A DNA stretch of 64,000 nt from Corynebacterium mastitidis DSM 44356 (GCF_000375365.1 NZ_AQXB01000006.1:150771-214770); one strand, 5' to 3'; positions 25,612 to 35,089 are shown, counted from the stretch's first letter. The notes: a model not told the origin generated them from the letters alone. Program-made: numbers and translations.

Positions 25612-27045
25612 ATGACTGATCATTCCCAGGCTCAGATCGGCGTCATCGGACTCGCGGTCATGGGCTCTAACCTCGCCCGAAACTTTGCCAACCACGGCTA
25701 CACGGTGGCGGTGTACAACCGCACCGCCGCCAAGACCGAGGAGTTCATGGCGCGCTACGGGGACGGGAGCTTCCTCCCCGCCGAGACCATCGAGGAGTTC
25801 GTGGCCTCCCTGGAGCGCCCGCGCCGCGCCATCATCATGGTGCAGGCCGGCGCCGCCACCGACGCGGTGATTAATCAGCTCGCGGACGCGATGGAGGAGG
25901 GGGACATCATCGTCGATGGCGGCAACGCCCTCTACACCGACACCGTGCGCCGGGAGAAGGAGATCTCCGCGCGCGGCCTGCACTTCGTGGGCACCGGCAT
26001 CTCCGGCGGCGAGGAGGGGGCGCTCAACGGCCCCTCCATCATGCCGGGCGGCACCGAGGAGTCCTACGCCTCCCTCGGCCCGCTGCTGGAGGACATCTCC
26101 GCGCACGTGGACGGCACCCCCTGCTGCACCCACATCGGCCCGGACGGCGCCGGGCACTTCGTCAAGATGGTGCACAACGGCATCGAGTACGCGGACATGC
26201 AGGTCATCGGCGAGGCCTACCACCTGCTGCGCTACGCGGCGGGCCTGGAACCGGCGCGCATCGCGGAGATCTTTAGGGAGTGGAACGAGGGCGATCTCAA
26301 CTCCTACCTCATCGAGATCACCGCCGAGGTGCTCGCCCAGGTGGACACCGCCACCGGCCGCCCGCTCATCGACGTCATCGTGGACTCCGCCGGGCAGAAG
26401 GGCACCGGCCGCTGGACGGTCAAGGCCGCCCTGGACCTGGGCATCCCCGTGACCGGCATCGGAGAGGCGGTGTTCGCGCGCGCCCTGTCCAGCGCCCGCC
26501 CGCAGCGCCGCGCCGCGCAGTCCCTGCCCTCCGGCGCGCTGGGCACCCTGGAGGACCCCGAGGGCTTCGTCGAGGACGTCCGCCGCGCGCTGTACGCCTC
26601 CAAGGTGGTGGCCTACGCCCAGGGCTTCGACGAGATCAAGGCCGGATCCCAGGAGCATGGCTGGGACGTCGATCCCCGCGACCTGGCCACCATCTGGCGC
26701 GGCGGCTGCATCATCCGCGCCAAGTTCCTCAACCGCATCGTGGATGCCTACAACGCAAACCCCGAGGTGGAGTCCCTGCTGCTGGACCCGTACTTCACCG
26801 AGCAGATCACCGAGTCGCTGGATTCCTGGCGCCGCGTGGTGGTCACCGCCACCCGGATGGGCCTGCCGATCCCGGTGTTCGCCTCCTCGCTGTCCTACTA
26901 CGACAGCCTGCGTTCCGAGCGCCTCCCCGCCGCCCTCATCCAGGGGCAGCGCGACTACTTCGGCGCGCACACCTACGAGCGCACCGATCGCCCCGGCCGC
27001 TTCCACACCCTGTGGTCCGAGGACCGCTCCGAGGTGGAGGCCTAG
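25612..27045 (+). CDS. gnd: 6-phosphogluconate dehydrogenase (decarboxylating)
   Basis: This 477-residue enzyme oxidises 6-phosphogluconate to ribulose 5-phosphate and CO2 in the pentose phosphate pathway. It has the N-terminal nucleotide fold IGVIGLAVMGSNLARNF, the substrate block GISGGEEGALNGPSIMPGG and the catalytic-lysine segment GHFVKMVHNGIEYADMQ, with KGTGRWTVKAALDLGIPV further on. Length and motifs are those of the full-length dimeric class. Twelve bases separate its stop from the helicase start, where a new leaderless promoter is seen. Confidence 0.97.
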   Translation: MTDHSQAQIGVIGLAVMGSNLARNFANHGYTVAVYNRTAAKTEEFMARYGDGSFLPAETIEEFVASLERPRRAIIMVQAGAATDAVINQLADAMEEGDIIVDGGNALYTDTVRREKEISARGLHFVGTGISGGEEGALNGPSIMPGGTEESYASLGPLLEDISAHVDGTPCCTHIGPDGAGHFVKMVHNGIEYADMQVIGEAYHLLRYAAGLEPARIAEIFREWNEGDLNSYLIEITAEVLAQVDTATGRPLIDVIVDSAGQKGTGRWTVKAALDLGIPVTGIGEAVFARALSSARPQRRAAQSLPSGALGTLEDPEGFVEDVRRALYASKVVAYAQGFDEIKAGSQEHGWDVDPRDLATIWRGGCIIRAKFLNRIVDAYNANPEVESLLLDPYFTEQITESLDSWRRVVVTATRMGLPIPVFASSLSYYDSLRSERLPAALIQGQRDYFGAHTYERTDRPGRFHTLWSEDRSEVEA

Positions 27046-27051
27046 TAGACT
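27046..27051 (+). promoter_or_regulatory. -10 element TAGACT of a leaderless promoter
   Basis: TAGACT begins just after the gnd stop and ends 6 nt before the GTG at 27058. Confidence 0.45.
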
Positions 27052-27057
27052 CGCCGG

Positions 27058-28233
27058 GTGACTTCTTTCGTAGACCTCGGCCTCCCCGATTCCCTCCAGC
27101 GCTGCCTGCGCTCCGAGGGGATCACCCACCCCTTCCCCATCCAGGAGGCCGCCATCCCGGACATCCTCGCCGGGCGCGACCTGCTGGGCCGGGGCCCCAC
27201 CGGGTCGGGTAAGACCTTCGCCTTCGGGCTGCCCATGCTGGCGCTACTTGCCGGGGCGCCGTCCCGCCCCGGCCACCCCCGGGGCCTGGTGCTGGTGCCC
27301 ACCCGGGAGCTGGCCGCTCAGATCCGGGAGCGCCTGGCCGACCCCGCCGCCGCCCTGGGCCTGCGCGTCCTGGACGTGGTGGGCGGCATCAACATCAAGC
27401 GGCACAAGACGGCGCTGGCCGCCCCCGTGGACCTCCTCGTGGCCACCCCCGGGCGCGCCCAGGACCTCATCAACCAAAAGGCCCTGTTCCTCGACGCGGT
27501 GCGCATCACCGCCCTGGACGAGGCGGACCAGATGGCGGACATGGGCTTTTTGCCCCAGGTGCGCAGGCTGCTTGACCTCACCCCCGCCGGGCAGCGGCTG
27601 CTCTTCTCCGCCACCCTGGACGGCCAGGTGTCCACGCTGGTGAACAGGTACCTCCGCGAGCCCGTGGAACACTCCACCGCCCCGGCCCAGGCGGCGGTGG
27701 ACACGATGACGCACTACACGTTCCTGGTGGGCACCCGCGAGGCGCGCAACGAGGTGGTGCTGCGCATCGGCGCCCGCCGGGGCCGGACCATCATGTTCAT
27801 GCGTACCAAGCACGGGGTGGACCGCCAGGTGAAAAAGCTCCAGCGCGCCGGGATCGCCGCCGCCGGGCTCCACGGCAACAAGGGCCAGTCCGCTCGCACC
27901 CGGGCCCTGGAGGGCTTCGCGGACGGCTCCGTGCCGGTGCTCGTGGCCACGGACATCGCCGCCCGCGGCATCGACATCGGCGACGTCTCCCTGGTGGTCC
28001 ACGTCGATCCCCCCGCCGAGCACAAGGCCTACCTGCACCGGGCGGGGCGCACGGCGCGCGCCGGGCACAGCGGCAGCGTGGTCACCCTCGTGATGGAGCA
28101 GCAGGAAAAGGAGGTGTCCCAGCTTCTGCGCAAGGCCGGGGTGGACGCGCAGGAGTGCAAAATCACCCCGGACTCCCCCGCTTTGGCTAAGATCACGGGT
28201 GCACGTGTTCCCAAGAAGAAGGCTGGAGCGTAA
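27058..28233 (+). CDS. DEAD-box RNA helicase
   Basis: This 391-residue minimal DEAD-box helicase has Q-motif [13 protein letters not shown], Walker [27 protein letters not shown], the DEAD box in [16 protein letters not shown] in LLFSATLDG, and the C-domain [14 protein letters not shown] and [10 protein letters not shown]. It lacks the long C-terminal extension of CsdA/DeaD proteins, so it resembles RhlE-type enzymes. It ends in a short lysine-rich tail (PKKKAGA). Confidence 0.92.
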   Translation: MTSFVDLGLPDSLQRCLRSEGITHPFPIQEAAIPDILAGRDLLGRGPTGSGKTFAFGLPMLALLAGAPSRPGHPRGLVLVPTRELAAQIRERLADPAAALGLRVLDVVGGINIKRHKTALAAPVDLLVATPGRAQDLINQKALFLDAVRITALDEADQMADMGFLPQVRRLLDLTPAGQRLLFSATLDGQVSTLVNRYLREPVEHSTAPAQAAVDTMTHYTFLVGTREARNEVVLRIGARRGRTIMFMRTKHGVDRQVKKLQRAGIAAAGLHGNKGQSARTRALEGFADGSVPVLVATDIAARGIDIGDVSLVVHVDPPAEHKAYLHRAGRTARAGHSGSVVTLVMEQQEKEVSQLLRKAGVDAQECKITPDSPALAKITGARVPKKKAGA

Positions 28234-28247
28234 GACCCGCCCCCACC

Positions 28248-29582
28248 ATGGACATATTCATAGGTATTCTCTCCCTCCTCGGCTTCGTGGTCCTGACGGC
28301 CAGCACGGGGCTCTTCGTGGCCATCGAGTTCGCGCTCACGGGGGTGGAGCGCTCCACGGTGGATAACCACGTCAAGGAGCGCGGGGACGCCTCGGCGCGC
28401 GCCGTGCAGCGGGACTTCCGCAACCTCTCCTTCGTGCTCTCCGGCGCGCAGCTCGGCATCACGGTGACCACGCTGGCCACGGGCTTCCTCGCGGAGCCGA
28501 TCCTGGCGCGGTACTTTACCCCGCTGCTGTCCTGGACGGATTCCTCGGAGACCCTCGCCCTGGTGCTGGCCATGATCGTGGCCACGGTGCTGTCCATGGT
28601 CTTTGGCGAGCTGGTTCCCAAGAACATCGCCATCACCATGCCCCTGCCGGTGGCCCGGCTGGTGGTCCACCCGGTGCACGTCTTTAACGTCTCCTTCAAG
28701 TGGTTCATCAACTTCCTTAACGTCGCCGCCAACTGGACGGTGCGCCGGATGGGCATCGAGCCCGCCGACGAGCTCGCCTCCGCGCGCTCCCCGCAGGAGT
28801 TGGGGTCTCTGGTGCGCAACTCCGTGGGCGTGGGCGGCATCGACGCCACCAAGGCCGAGGTGCTGGAGGCCTCCCTGAAGTTCGGGGAGACCACGGCCGA
28901 GGAGCTGATGACGCCGCGCTCCACCGTGGACCTGCTCCAGGCCCAGGAGAGCGTCAGCCACCTCATCGCGCTGAGCCTGGACACCGGCCACTCGCGCTTC
29001 CCGGTGGTCAACGGGGACTTAGACGAGACGCTCGGCGTGGTCCACGTCAAGGACGCCTTCTCCGTTCCCGCAGCGGACCGCCACCGGGTCACGGTGGGCT
29101 CGCTGGCCCGCCGGATTCCGGCGATCCCCGAGTCCCTGGGCGGGGACGCGGTGCTCAAGGCCGTGCGCTCGGCGGGCTCGCAGATGGTGCTGGTGGCCGA
29201 CGAATACGGCGGCACCGCGGGGATCATCACCATCGAGGACGTGGTGGAGGAGATCCTCGGGGACGTCTACGACGAGCACGACGACCAGGTGGCGCAGCGC
29301 GACTTCCAGCGCTTCGGCACGAGCTGGGAGGTCTCCGGGCTGGTGCGCACGAACGAGCTGGCGGAGGAGATCGGCTACCACGCCCCGGAGGGGCCGTATG
29401 AGACCCTCGGCGGCCTCATCATGGCGCAGATCGGCCGCATCCCCAAGGTGGGCGACGCCACCGTGCTGGGCGATTCCTCGGGCCGCTGGATCGCGCGGGT
29501 CTCCGGCATGGACGAGCGCCGCATCGACCGGGTCATCTTCACCCCCATCACGGAGGAAGAGGCAAAGGAGTACCAGCAGTGA
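28248..29582 (+). CDS. hemolysin-C/CorC family membrane protein (DUF21-CBS-CorC)
   Basis: This 444-residue protein has an N-terminal DUF21/CNNM membrane domain with FVAIEFALTGVERSTV and VFGELVPKNIAITMPLP, a tandem CBS pair (MTPRSTVDLLQAQ onwards, about 220-335) and a C-terminal CorC/HlyC domain (YGGTAGIITIEDVVEEILGD, then YHAPEGPYETLGG). CNNM homologues move or regulate Mg2+/Co2+. It overlaps the next gene, a shorter paralogue, by 4 bp, so a heteromeric complex is plausible. Confidence 0.88.
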   Translation: MDIFIGILSLLGFVVLTASTGLFVAIEFALTGVERSTVDNHVKERGDASARAVQRDFRNLSFVLSGAQLGITVTTLATGFLAEPILARYFTPLLSWTDSSETLALVLAMIVATVLSMVFGELVPKNIAITMPLPVARLVVHPVHVFNVSFKWFINFLNVAANWTVRRMGIEPADELASARSPQELGSLVRNSVGVGGIDATKAEVLEASLKFGETTAEELMTPRSTVDLLQAQESVSHLIALSLDTGHSRFPVVNGDLDETLGVVHVKDAFSVPAADRHRVTVGSLARRIPAIPESLGGDAVLKAVRSAGSQMVLVADEYGGTAGIITIEDVVEEILGDVYDEHDDQVAQRDFQRFGTSWEVSGLVRTNELAEEIGYHAPEGPYETLGGLIMAQIGRIPKVGDATVLGDSSGRWIARVSGMDERRIDRVIFTPITEEEAKEYQQ

Positions 29583-30631
29583 GCATCCTGACCACCGTGG
29601 CCCTGATCGCCGCCCTGCTGCTGGCCAACGCCTTCTTCGTGGCCAGCGAGTTCGCCCTGATCTCCTCGCGCCGCGACCGGGTGGAGGCGCTCATCGCCCA
29701 GGGCCGGGCGGGCGCGCCCCGGGTGCTCTACGCCACCGAGCACCTCTCCCTCATGCTGGCCGGCGCGCAGTTCGGCATCACCCTGTGTTCCCTGGTGCTC
29801 GGCAAAGTCGCGGAGCCCGCCGTAGCGCACTTCGTGGAGGAGCCCTTCAGCGCCCTCGGGGTGCCCGCCAACCTCATCCACCCGCTGTCCTTCGTGATCG
29901 CGCTGGCGATCATCACCTTCCTGCACATCCTCTTCGGGGAGATGGTGCCCAAGAACATCGCCATCGCCGGGCCGGAGACGCTGGCGCTGTGGCTGGCACC
30001 GGGCATCATCGGCTGGGTGCGCGTCACCCGCCCGCTCATCGAGCTGCTCAACTGGATCGCCCGGATCACGCTGCGGCTCTTTGGCATCGAGCAGAAGGAC
30101 GAGCTGGATTCCACCGTGGACCAAAAGCAGCTCGCCTCCATGATCGCGGAGTCCCGCGCGGAGGGGTACATCGACGCGGAGGAGCACGCGCGCCTCAACA
30201 AGGCGCTGCGCTCGGAGAACCGCAGCCTCAAGGAGGTCATGATCCCCCTGCCGCAGGTGCGCAGCCTGGACTTTGGCCGCAGCGGCCCCACCATCGCGGA
30301 CCTGGAACGGCTGGTCCAGGACACGGGCTTTTCCCGCTTCCCGGTCACCGGGCGCGACGGCTCCTACCTGGGCTACATCCACGTCAAGGACGTCCTCGGG
30401 TGGATGTCCTCCTCGTCCCCGGACGCGGTGATCCCGCGCAGCCAGCTGCGGCCGCTGATCTTCGTGGACGGCCAGGAACCCCTGGATCACGCCCTGCACA
30501 CGCTGCACCTGCGCTCCGCGCACATGGCGCAGGTGCGCGATCGCGGCGAACTCATCGGCATCGTGGCGCTGGAGGACCTCATCGAGGAGTACGTGGGAAC
30601 CGTCACCGACTGGACGCACGAGGAGGCCTAG
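29579..30631 (+). CDS. hemolysin-C/CorC family membrane protein, short paralogue lacking CorC domain
   Basis: This 350-residue protein starts with SILTTVALIAALLLANAFFV and has the DUF21 motifs SEFALISSRRDRVEAL and LFGEMVPKNIAIAGPE, then the CBS pair ending in GIVALEDLIEEYVG. The C-terminal CorC/transporter-associated domain found in its upstream partner is absent. The two genes overlap by 4 bp and probably act together in divalent-cation homeostasis. Confidence 0.87.
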   Translation: MSILTTVALIAALLLANAFFVASEFALISSRRDRVEALIAQGRAGAPRVLYATEHLSLMLAGAQFGITLCSLVLGKVAEPAVAHFVEEPFSALGVPANLIHPLSFVIALAIITFLHILFGEMVPKNIAIAGPETLALWLAPGIIGWVRVTRPLIELLNWIARITLRLFGIEQKDELDSTVDQKQLASMIAESRAEGYIDAEEHARLNKALRSENRSLKEVMIPLPQVRSLDFGRSGPTIADLERLVQDTGFSRFPVTGRDGSYLGYIHVKDVLGWMSSSSPDAVIPRSQLRPLIFVDGQEPLDHALHTLHLRSAHMAQVRDRGELIGIVALEDLIEEYVGTVTDWTHEEA

Positions 30632-31500
30632 TGCGCTACCTGGTTCCCGCCCAGTGGCGCGCCCGGATGCGCGAGCACGCCGACCGCGCGGACGCCCTGA
30701 CCCGCGCCCACCTGGAGCGCCGCCGCAACCACCGCAAGCACCCGGTCTACGATTTCCTCTTCGACTACTACCAGGTGCGCCCCGGTCAACTGCGCTCCTG
30801 GCATCCCGGCCTGGGCACCCAGTTGCTCGGTCAGCCCCCGCACGCCGGGTGGCGGGACTACCGCCGCGAGCAGCCCGTGGGTGTGGACGTGGACGCCTTC
30901 CTCCGGAGGCGCGGGGAGGGGGTGGCCAAGATCGGTGAGCTGCTCTCCCGCACCGCCTCGAACCCCGCGCGCTTCGATTGCTTTGGCCTGCACGAGTGGG
31001 CGATGGTCTACCACGGCACCCCGCGCCACGATCTGCCGCTGCGGCTGGGCGCGCGCACCAACGAGGTCGTGGAGGAGCACAGCCTGCGCTGCACGCACTA
31101 CGACGCCTTCCGCTTTTTCACCCCGCCCGCGCGCCCCCTCAACCTCACGGTGCTCAGCCGCCCCGCCCAGGCGCAGCACGAGCAGCGCGGCTGCGTCCAC
31201 GCCACGATGGACCTCTACAAGTGGGCGCACAAGCTCGGCCCCCTGGTGCCGGGCGACCTACTTCTCGACGCCTTCGTGCTCGCCCGCCGCGCCCGGGTGC
31301 TGGACATGGAGGCCTCGCCGTACGACGTGCGCGGGCTGGGGTTCGGGGTGGTGCCCATCGAGACCCCGGAGGGCAAGGCCGAGTACGTGCGCAGGCAGCG
31401 CGAGCTGGCGCACGCCGCGGAGCCCATCCGCGACCGGCTCATCAAGATTGTTTCTATCGTCAAAGACGCTAAACTTCTAGCTAAAAGTGAGACTACCTAA
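30631..31500 (+). CDS. conserved actinobacterial protein, often labelled 3-methyladenine DNA glycosylase-like
   Basis: This 289-residue soluble protein starts at a GTG inside the preceding stop codon (TAGTG). Distinctive segments are HPVYDFLFDYYQVRPGQLR, RFDCFGLHEWAMVYHGT, RCTHYDAFRFFTPPARP and CVHATMDLYKWAHKLGPLVP. Homologues in Corynebacterium carry the name 3-methyladenine DNA glycosylase, but no helix-hairpin-helix or AAG-type motif is visible here, so the enzymatic role is unproven. Co-transcription with the CBS proteins is likely. Confidence 0.6.
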   Translation: MRYLVPAQWRARMREHADRADALTRAHLERRRNHRKHPVYDFLFDYYQVRPGQLRSWHPGLGTQLLGQPPHAGWRDYRREQPVGVDVDAFLRRRGEGVAKIGELLSRTASNPARFDCFGLHEWAMVYHGTPRHDLPLRLGARTNEVVEEHSLRCTHYDAFRFFTPPARPLNLTVLSRPAQAQHEQRGCVHATMDLYKWAHKLGPLVPGDLLLDAFVLARRARVLDMEASPYDVRGLGFGVVPIETPEGKAEYVRRQRELAHAAEPIRDRLIKIVSIVKDAKLLAKSETT

Positions 31501-31514
31501 GGGAGGACTGCTCG

Positions 31515-32699
31515 GTGCCCGGTCAACATAGGACAGAAGCTAAGAGTCACGGGGCGACGATCACCACGATCATCGTCATCATCCTCGTGATCCTCGCGGT
31601 AGTCTGGTGGCTCTTCTACCACAAGAACGATTCCTCCGAGTCCTCCCAGGCCCAGGGCGCGTGCGAGAACCCCACGGTCCTGCACGTCGCGGAGCAGTAC
31701 CCCGGTGCAGCGGACATGTTCCTGCGCGACTTCTCCGAGGAGTGCGTGACCCCGGAGCTGGTGAGCTCCCCCTCCCAGGCCCAGGTCTACGTGGCGGTGG
31801 ACTCCCCCGCCGCGGACGCCGCCCTCGCGGAGCAGGGGCTGAGCCGCTCCCCCGAGCCGCCCAAGGTGGTGGGCAGCACCCCGGTGGGGCTGAGCACCCC
31901 GCAGGCCCCCGAGGGCGAGGTGGACCCCCAGTCCGTGTACTACGGCAGCGATCCGGCGGTGGCCCAGGCGGCGGCCTCCGCGCTGGCCGGGGACCCCGAG
32001 CAGGCCGAGTCCCTCGTGACGCGCGACTCCCAGGTGCCCGCACCAGAGGACCCCGCCGTTCCCCTCGCCGTGACCTCCTTGACCAACCCCGAGGGGCGCG
32101 TGTTCACGGCGCTGCCGGGCGCGGAGCTGACCTTCTCCGCCATCGAGGTGAACAACCCGAACCTCCCCGAGGGCGCTCAGAACGATGAGGGCGAAAACTC
32201 CGAGAACCCCGACGCCACCGAGGCCGCGCCCGCGCAGCCGCAGACCCTCTTCCTCCTGGACGCCTCCGCGCAGATGGCGCCGCAGTTTGACGCCACCCGC
32301 GCGCGCCTGGCCGAGGAGGCCGCCGCGCTCGAGCAGCCGGTGGCGCTGTGGAACTACTCCTCCCCGCTCAACCCCGGCGTCACCCGCCCGTGGCGCGATA
32401 ACGTGGGCTTCGGCCCCGCCCAGGAGATCACCCCCGTGCTCAACGGCTTTGGCACCGGCGGCATTCCGCTGACCCGCACCTCGGTGCTGGCGGCGCTGCG
32501 CACCGCCGCCGAGCAGGCGCAGGCCACGGGCCAGCCCGCGCGCGTGGTGCTGTTTACCTCCGGCACCGCCCCCGAGGACCTGGATGACGCCGCCTTTGGC
32601 CGCCAGCTTGCCTCCACGCTAGAAAACCCCCAGGTCTCCCTGGAGGTTGTGCAGGTGGGCGATCAGGCGGACCCGCTCCTTACGGAGTACGCCCGCTAA
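31515..32699 (+). CDS. single-span membrane protein with degenerate VWA-like domain
   Basis: The protein has 394 residues, with a short basic N-terminus and one transmembrane helix (TTIIVIILVILAVVWWLFY, about 17-36). Two extracytoplasmic parts follow: a Ser/Pro/Ala-rich region with an SBP-like CENPTVLHVAEQYP start, and a C-terminal von Willebrand A-like fold (TLFLLDASAQM ... VVLFTSGTAPEDLDD). The metal-site DxSxS is altered to DASAQ, so cation binding is doubtful. GGGAGG lies 9-14 nt upstream of the GTG start. An acidic linker (NDEGENSENPD) joins the halves. No function is known. Confidence 0.65.
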   Translation: MPGQHRTEAKSHGATITTIIVIILVILAVVWWLFYHKNDSSESSQAQGACENPTVLHVAEQYPGAADMFLRDFSEECVTPELVSSPSQAQVYVAVDSPAADAALAEQGLSRSPEPPKVVGSTPVGLSTPQAPEGEVDPQSVYYGSDPAVAQAAASALAGDPEQAESLVTRDSQVPAPEDPAVPLAVTSLTNPEGRVFTALPGAELTFSAIEVNNPNLPEGAQNDEGENSENPDATEAAPAQPQTLFLLDASAQMAPQFDATRARLAEEAAALEQPVALWNYSSPLNPGVTRPWRDNVGFGPAQEITPVLNGFGTGGIPLTRTSVLAALRTAAEQAQATGQPARVVLFTSGTAPEDLDDAAFGRQLASTLENPQVSLEVVQVGDQADPLLTEYAR

Positions 32700-32706
32700 G
32701 CAGCGG

Positions 32707-33249
32707 CTAGGAGGACTTGCGGGCCCTCCGGGCCGCGAGTTCGTCCACCGCGATGACGTTGCTTTCCCCCGCGATGCGCTCCGAGGGGAAGGCCGCGATG
32801 GTGCCGGAGAGCTCCTTGACGATGCCCGGCACCGCGATACCAAAGACCCCCTGGCCGCCGCCGAGCAGGTCGATCACCTCGTTGGCGGAGTGGCACTCGT
32901 ACACGGTGGTGCCGTCGGAGACCAGGGTGATCTCCGCGATGTCGTCCACGCCGCGGTCGCGCAGCCGCTCCACCGCGAGGCGGATGTTCTGCAGGGAGAT
33001 GCCCGTGTCCAGCAACCGCTTGACGATCTTGAGCACCAGGATGTCGCGGAAGGAATAAAGGCGCTGCGAGCCCGAGCCCTGCGCCCCCCGGATGGAGGGC
33101 TTGACCAGGTTGGTGCGCGCCCAGTAATCGAGCTGACGGTACGTAATCCCCGCCACCTGGCAGGCGATGGGCACCCGGTACCCGACCTCTTCGCCGGGGC
33201 CGAGGTCGAAGAGTGATTCCTGCACAGGGCGATCCTGGTTGTTGCTCAC
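32707..33249 (-). CDS. MerR-family transcriptional regulator (Rv1828-like)
   Basis: This 180-residue protein has a winged-helix MerR domain: GYRVPIACQVAGITYRQLD, WARTNLVKPSIR and SQRLYSFRDILVLKIVKRLL. A helical stretch and a C-terminal domain unlike metal-sensing MerR proteins follow. It corresponds by order and sequence to mycobacterial Rv1828, the last gene of the odhI/garA-merR-nuclease-merR group. The inverted repeat just upstream may be an autoregulatory site. Confidence 0.85.
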   Translation of the reverse strand: MSNNQDRPVQESLFDLGPGEEVGYRVPIACQVAGITYRQLDYWARTNLVKPSIRGAQGSGSQRLYSFRDILVLKIVKRLLDTGISLQNIRLAVERLRDRGVDDIAEITLVSDGTTVYECHSANEVIDLLGGGQGVFGIAVPGIVKELSGTIAAFPSERIAGESNVIAVDELAARRARKSS

Positions 33250-33339
33250 CGTCAGTACTCCAATGATCTGTAGGTCTTTGGCTTTTTATTCAATGCCAAG
33301 GTTATCCCAAGGTCAAGTGGTGACCGCGCGACACGCCCA

Positions 33340-33364
33340 AAACTTAAACCTCAAGTTGAAGTTT
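33340..33364. promoter_or_regulatory. inverted repeat in front of the merR gene, candidate operator
   Basis: AAACTT (33340-33345) and AAGTTT (33359-33364) bracket an inner AACTT/AAGTT pair, in an AT-rich 120-bp gap between two minus-strand genes. On the minus strand TTGACC (33311-33316) is a candidate -35 element. Confidence 0.4.
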
Positions 33365-33368
33365 AGAC

Positions 33369-33950
33369 CTAGCCCTCATCGTTGTCATCCCCCTCGTCCC
33401 CCTCGCCTCCGGACAGATCCTCCTCGGAGACCCCGAGCTCGCGCATCATGCGCTCGAAGTCGGCGTCCGCCTGCGCGTCCCCCGAGGCGGAATCCTCCGC
33501 CCCATGCGCATCCTCCGCGCCTTCCTCCCCAAAGCTCAGGCCCAGGTACTCGCGCAGCGCGGAATCCGCCGCGAAGAAGGAGAACTGGGTGAGCACGTCC
33601 TCGGAGACGGAGAAGGGCAGGCCCAAAAGCTGGGCCACCATGAGCGCGTCGGAGGGGCGGGCGTCCACCTCGGTGCCGTCGCTCAGCGTGATCTCGGCCA
33701 CGAACACGCCCTCGAAGGCGCTGGTGATGCCCACCTTTTCCACCCCGATGGCGCTCAGCGCCTCCGCGAGCAGATCGACGGTCCCGGGGCGGCGCGGGAC
33801 ATAGCCCGCCGCGCGGGCCTCGATCTCCGCGGCCGCCGCCGGCGCGACCCACAGCGGAAGCAGCCGGTTGCGCTCGGCCCAGCGCAGGACCACGCAATAA
33901 AAATCCTCCGGCCCCGTGCGGCGCACGCCGTGAAACTCTACCGGGATCAT
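33369..33950 (-). CDS. bifunctional nuclease (BFN/DUF151) family protein
   Basis: This 193-residue protein has the DUF151 core: LPLWVAPAAAAEIEARAAG, RPGTVDLLAEAL, GVFVAEITLSDGTEVDARPS and DALMVAQLLGLPF. Plant homologues act as DNase/RNase; the bacterial role is unclear. A long acidic tail (GGEGDEGDDNDEG) is added at the C-terminus. Its ATG overlaps the ftsR stop by 4 bp. It is the equivalent of mycobacterial Rv1829. Confidence 0.85.
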   Translation of the reverse strand: MIPVEFHGVRRTGPEDFYCVVLRWAERNRLLPLWVAPAAAAEIEARAAGYVPRRPGTVDLLAEALSAIGVEKVGITSAFEGVFVAEITLSDGTEVDARPSDALMVAQLLGLPFSVSEDVLTQFSFFAADSALREYLGLSFGEEGAEDAHGAEDSASGDAQADADFERMMRELGVSEEDLSGGEGDEGDDNDEG

Positions 33951-34654
33951 AGATCCAGCTCGTCTCGCAGGGCCTTCTTGAACAGGGAGGCGTGCAGGGA
34001 GACCACCAGCGCGCTCATCTGCTGGCTCATCTCCTCGGCCTCCTGCTTGGCACTCTGCGAACGGGACTTGGCCACCGGCCCGGCCACCTGGCCGATCAGG
34101 TCCGCCTGGCGCCGCGCGGCGTTGCGCAGCGAGCGCAGGTGGCGCTCGTCGAAGCCGAAGCCGCGCAGGGCCTCGGCGTTACTCACCACCGTGACGTCGT
34201 CCGCGGTGAACATACCCGCCGCATCCGGGCTGATGAGCCGGGCGGCCACGCACTCCTCCACCACGGACTCGGCCACGCCCGCCTTGCGGGCCACCTCCAC
34301 GTCCGTCAGGCGGAACGGGGAGCTGCGGAAGTTCTCCGGGGAGACCAGCGAATGCGAGATCGCGGTCACCTGCCCGGAGTCCATGGCCTCAAGCTGCTCC
34401 CGGATGACCTTCAGCGGGAGGTAGTTGTCGCGCTGCGTGGTGAGGATATAGCGAAGCCGCTCCACGTCGTCGTCAGTGAAGCGACGGTACCCAGAGGACG
34501 TCCGCTGGGGGGTCACCAGCCCCTCGGACTCCAAGAACCTAATCTTGGACACGGTGACGTCGGGAAACTCCTGACGCAGCCGCTCCAGGACCACGCCGAT
34601 GGACATCGTCTTCTTCGGCTTCGGCGCGGCCGCCGCCTTAGTTACAGCGCTCAT
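33947..34654 (-). CDS. ftsR: MerR-type regulator FtsR
   Basis: This 235-residue regulator has an N-terminal winged helix (SIGVVLERLRQEFPDVTVSK, LVTPQRTSSGYRRFTDDDVE) and a C-terminal effector-like helical domain. In C. glutamicum the gene after odhI is ftsR, an activator of the cell-division gene ftsZ; this gene matches in position and sequence type (mycobacterial Rv1830 family). It lies 15 bp downstream of odhI and is probably co-transcribed. Confidence 0.82.
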   Translation of the reverse strand: MSAVTKAAAAPKPKKTMSIGVVLERLRQEFPDVTVSKIRFLESEGLVTPQRTSSGYRRFTDDDVERLRYILTTQRDNYLPLKVIREQLEAMDSGQVTAISHSLVSPENFRSSPFRLTDVEVARKAGVAESVVEECVAARLISPDAAGMFTADDVTVVSNAEALRGFGFDERHLRSLRNAARRQADLIGQVAGPVAKSRSQSAKQEAEEMSQQMSALVVSLHASLFKKALRDELDL

Positions 34655-34669
34655 ACAACAACAAAGGGG

Positions 34670-35089
34670 TTACTTGGCGGATAGATAAACCAGACGGAAC
34701 TTGCCGATCTGAATCTCATCGCCGGTGGACAGGGTCTCGGAGTTGCGCGGCTCGCGGTTGACGTAGGTGCCGTTGAGGGATCCCACGTCCACCACCTCAT
34801 ACTCGCCGTCGTCGGTGAGGCGGAACTCCGCGTGGCGGCGGGAGACGGTCACGTCGTCGAGGAAGATGTCCGACTCCGGGTGGCGGCCCGCGGTGGTAGT
34901 GGCCTGGTCCAGGAGGAAGCGGGCGCCCGCGTTCGGGCCGCGCTTGACCACGAGGAGAGCGGAACCCTCCGGGAGGTTCTCCGCGCTCACGGCGGCGGGC
35001 GCACCCGATTCCATTTCCTTGAGCAGGTCGGCGCGGAAAACCGAGGTGGTTTCCACCTGCGGCTGGCCGGTCCCGGTGTTCTCGCTCAT
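34670..35089 (-). CDS. odhI: FHA-domain inhibitor of 2-oxoglutarate dehydrogenase (OdhI/GarA)
   Basis: The protein has 139 residues. The N-terminal phospho-motif ETTSVFR places Thr14 and Thr15 exactly as in C. glutamicum OdhI, where PknG and other Ser/Thr kinases phosphorylate them. The FHA domain (about 48-135) shows AGRHPESDIFLDDVTVSRRH and SLNGTYVNREP. Unphosphorylated OdhI binds and inhibits the E1 subunit OdhA, setting flux between the TCA cycle and glutamate synthesis. GGAGG precedes the ATG. A -10 hexamer lies 39-44 bp upstream. Confidence 0.96.
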   Translation of the reverse strand: MSENTGTGQPQVETTSVFRADLLKEMESGAPAAVSAENLPEGSALLVVKRGPNAGARFLLDQATTTAGRHPESDIFLDDVTVSRRHAEFRLTDDGEYEVVDVGSLNGTYVNREPRNSETLSTGDEIQIGKFRLVYLSAK

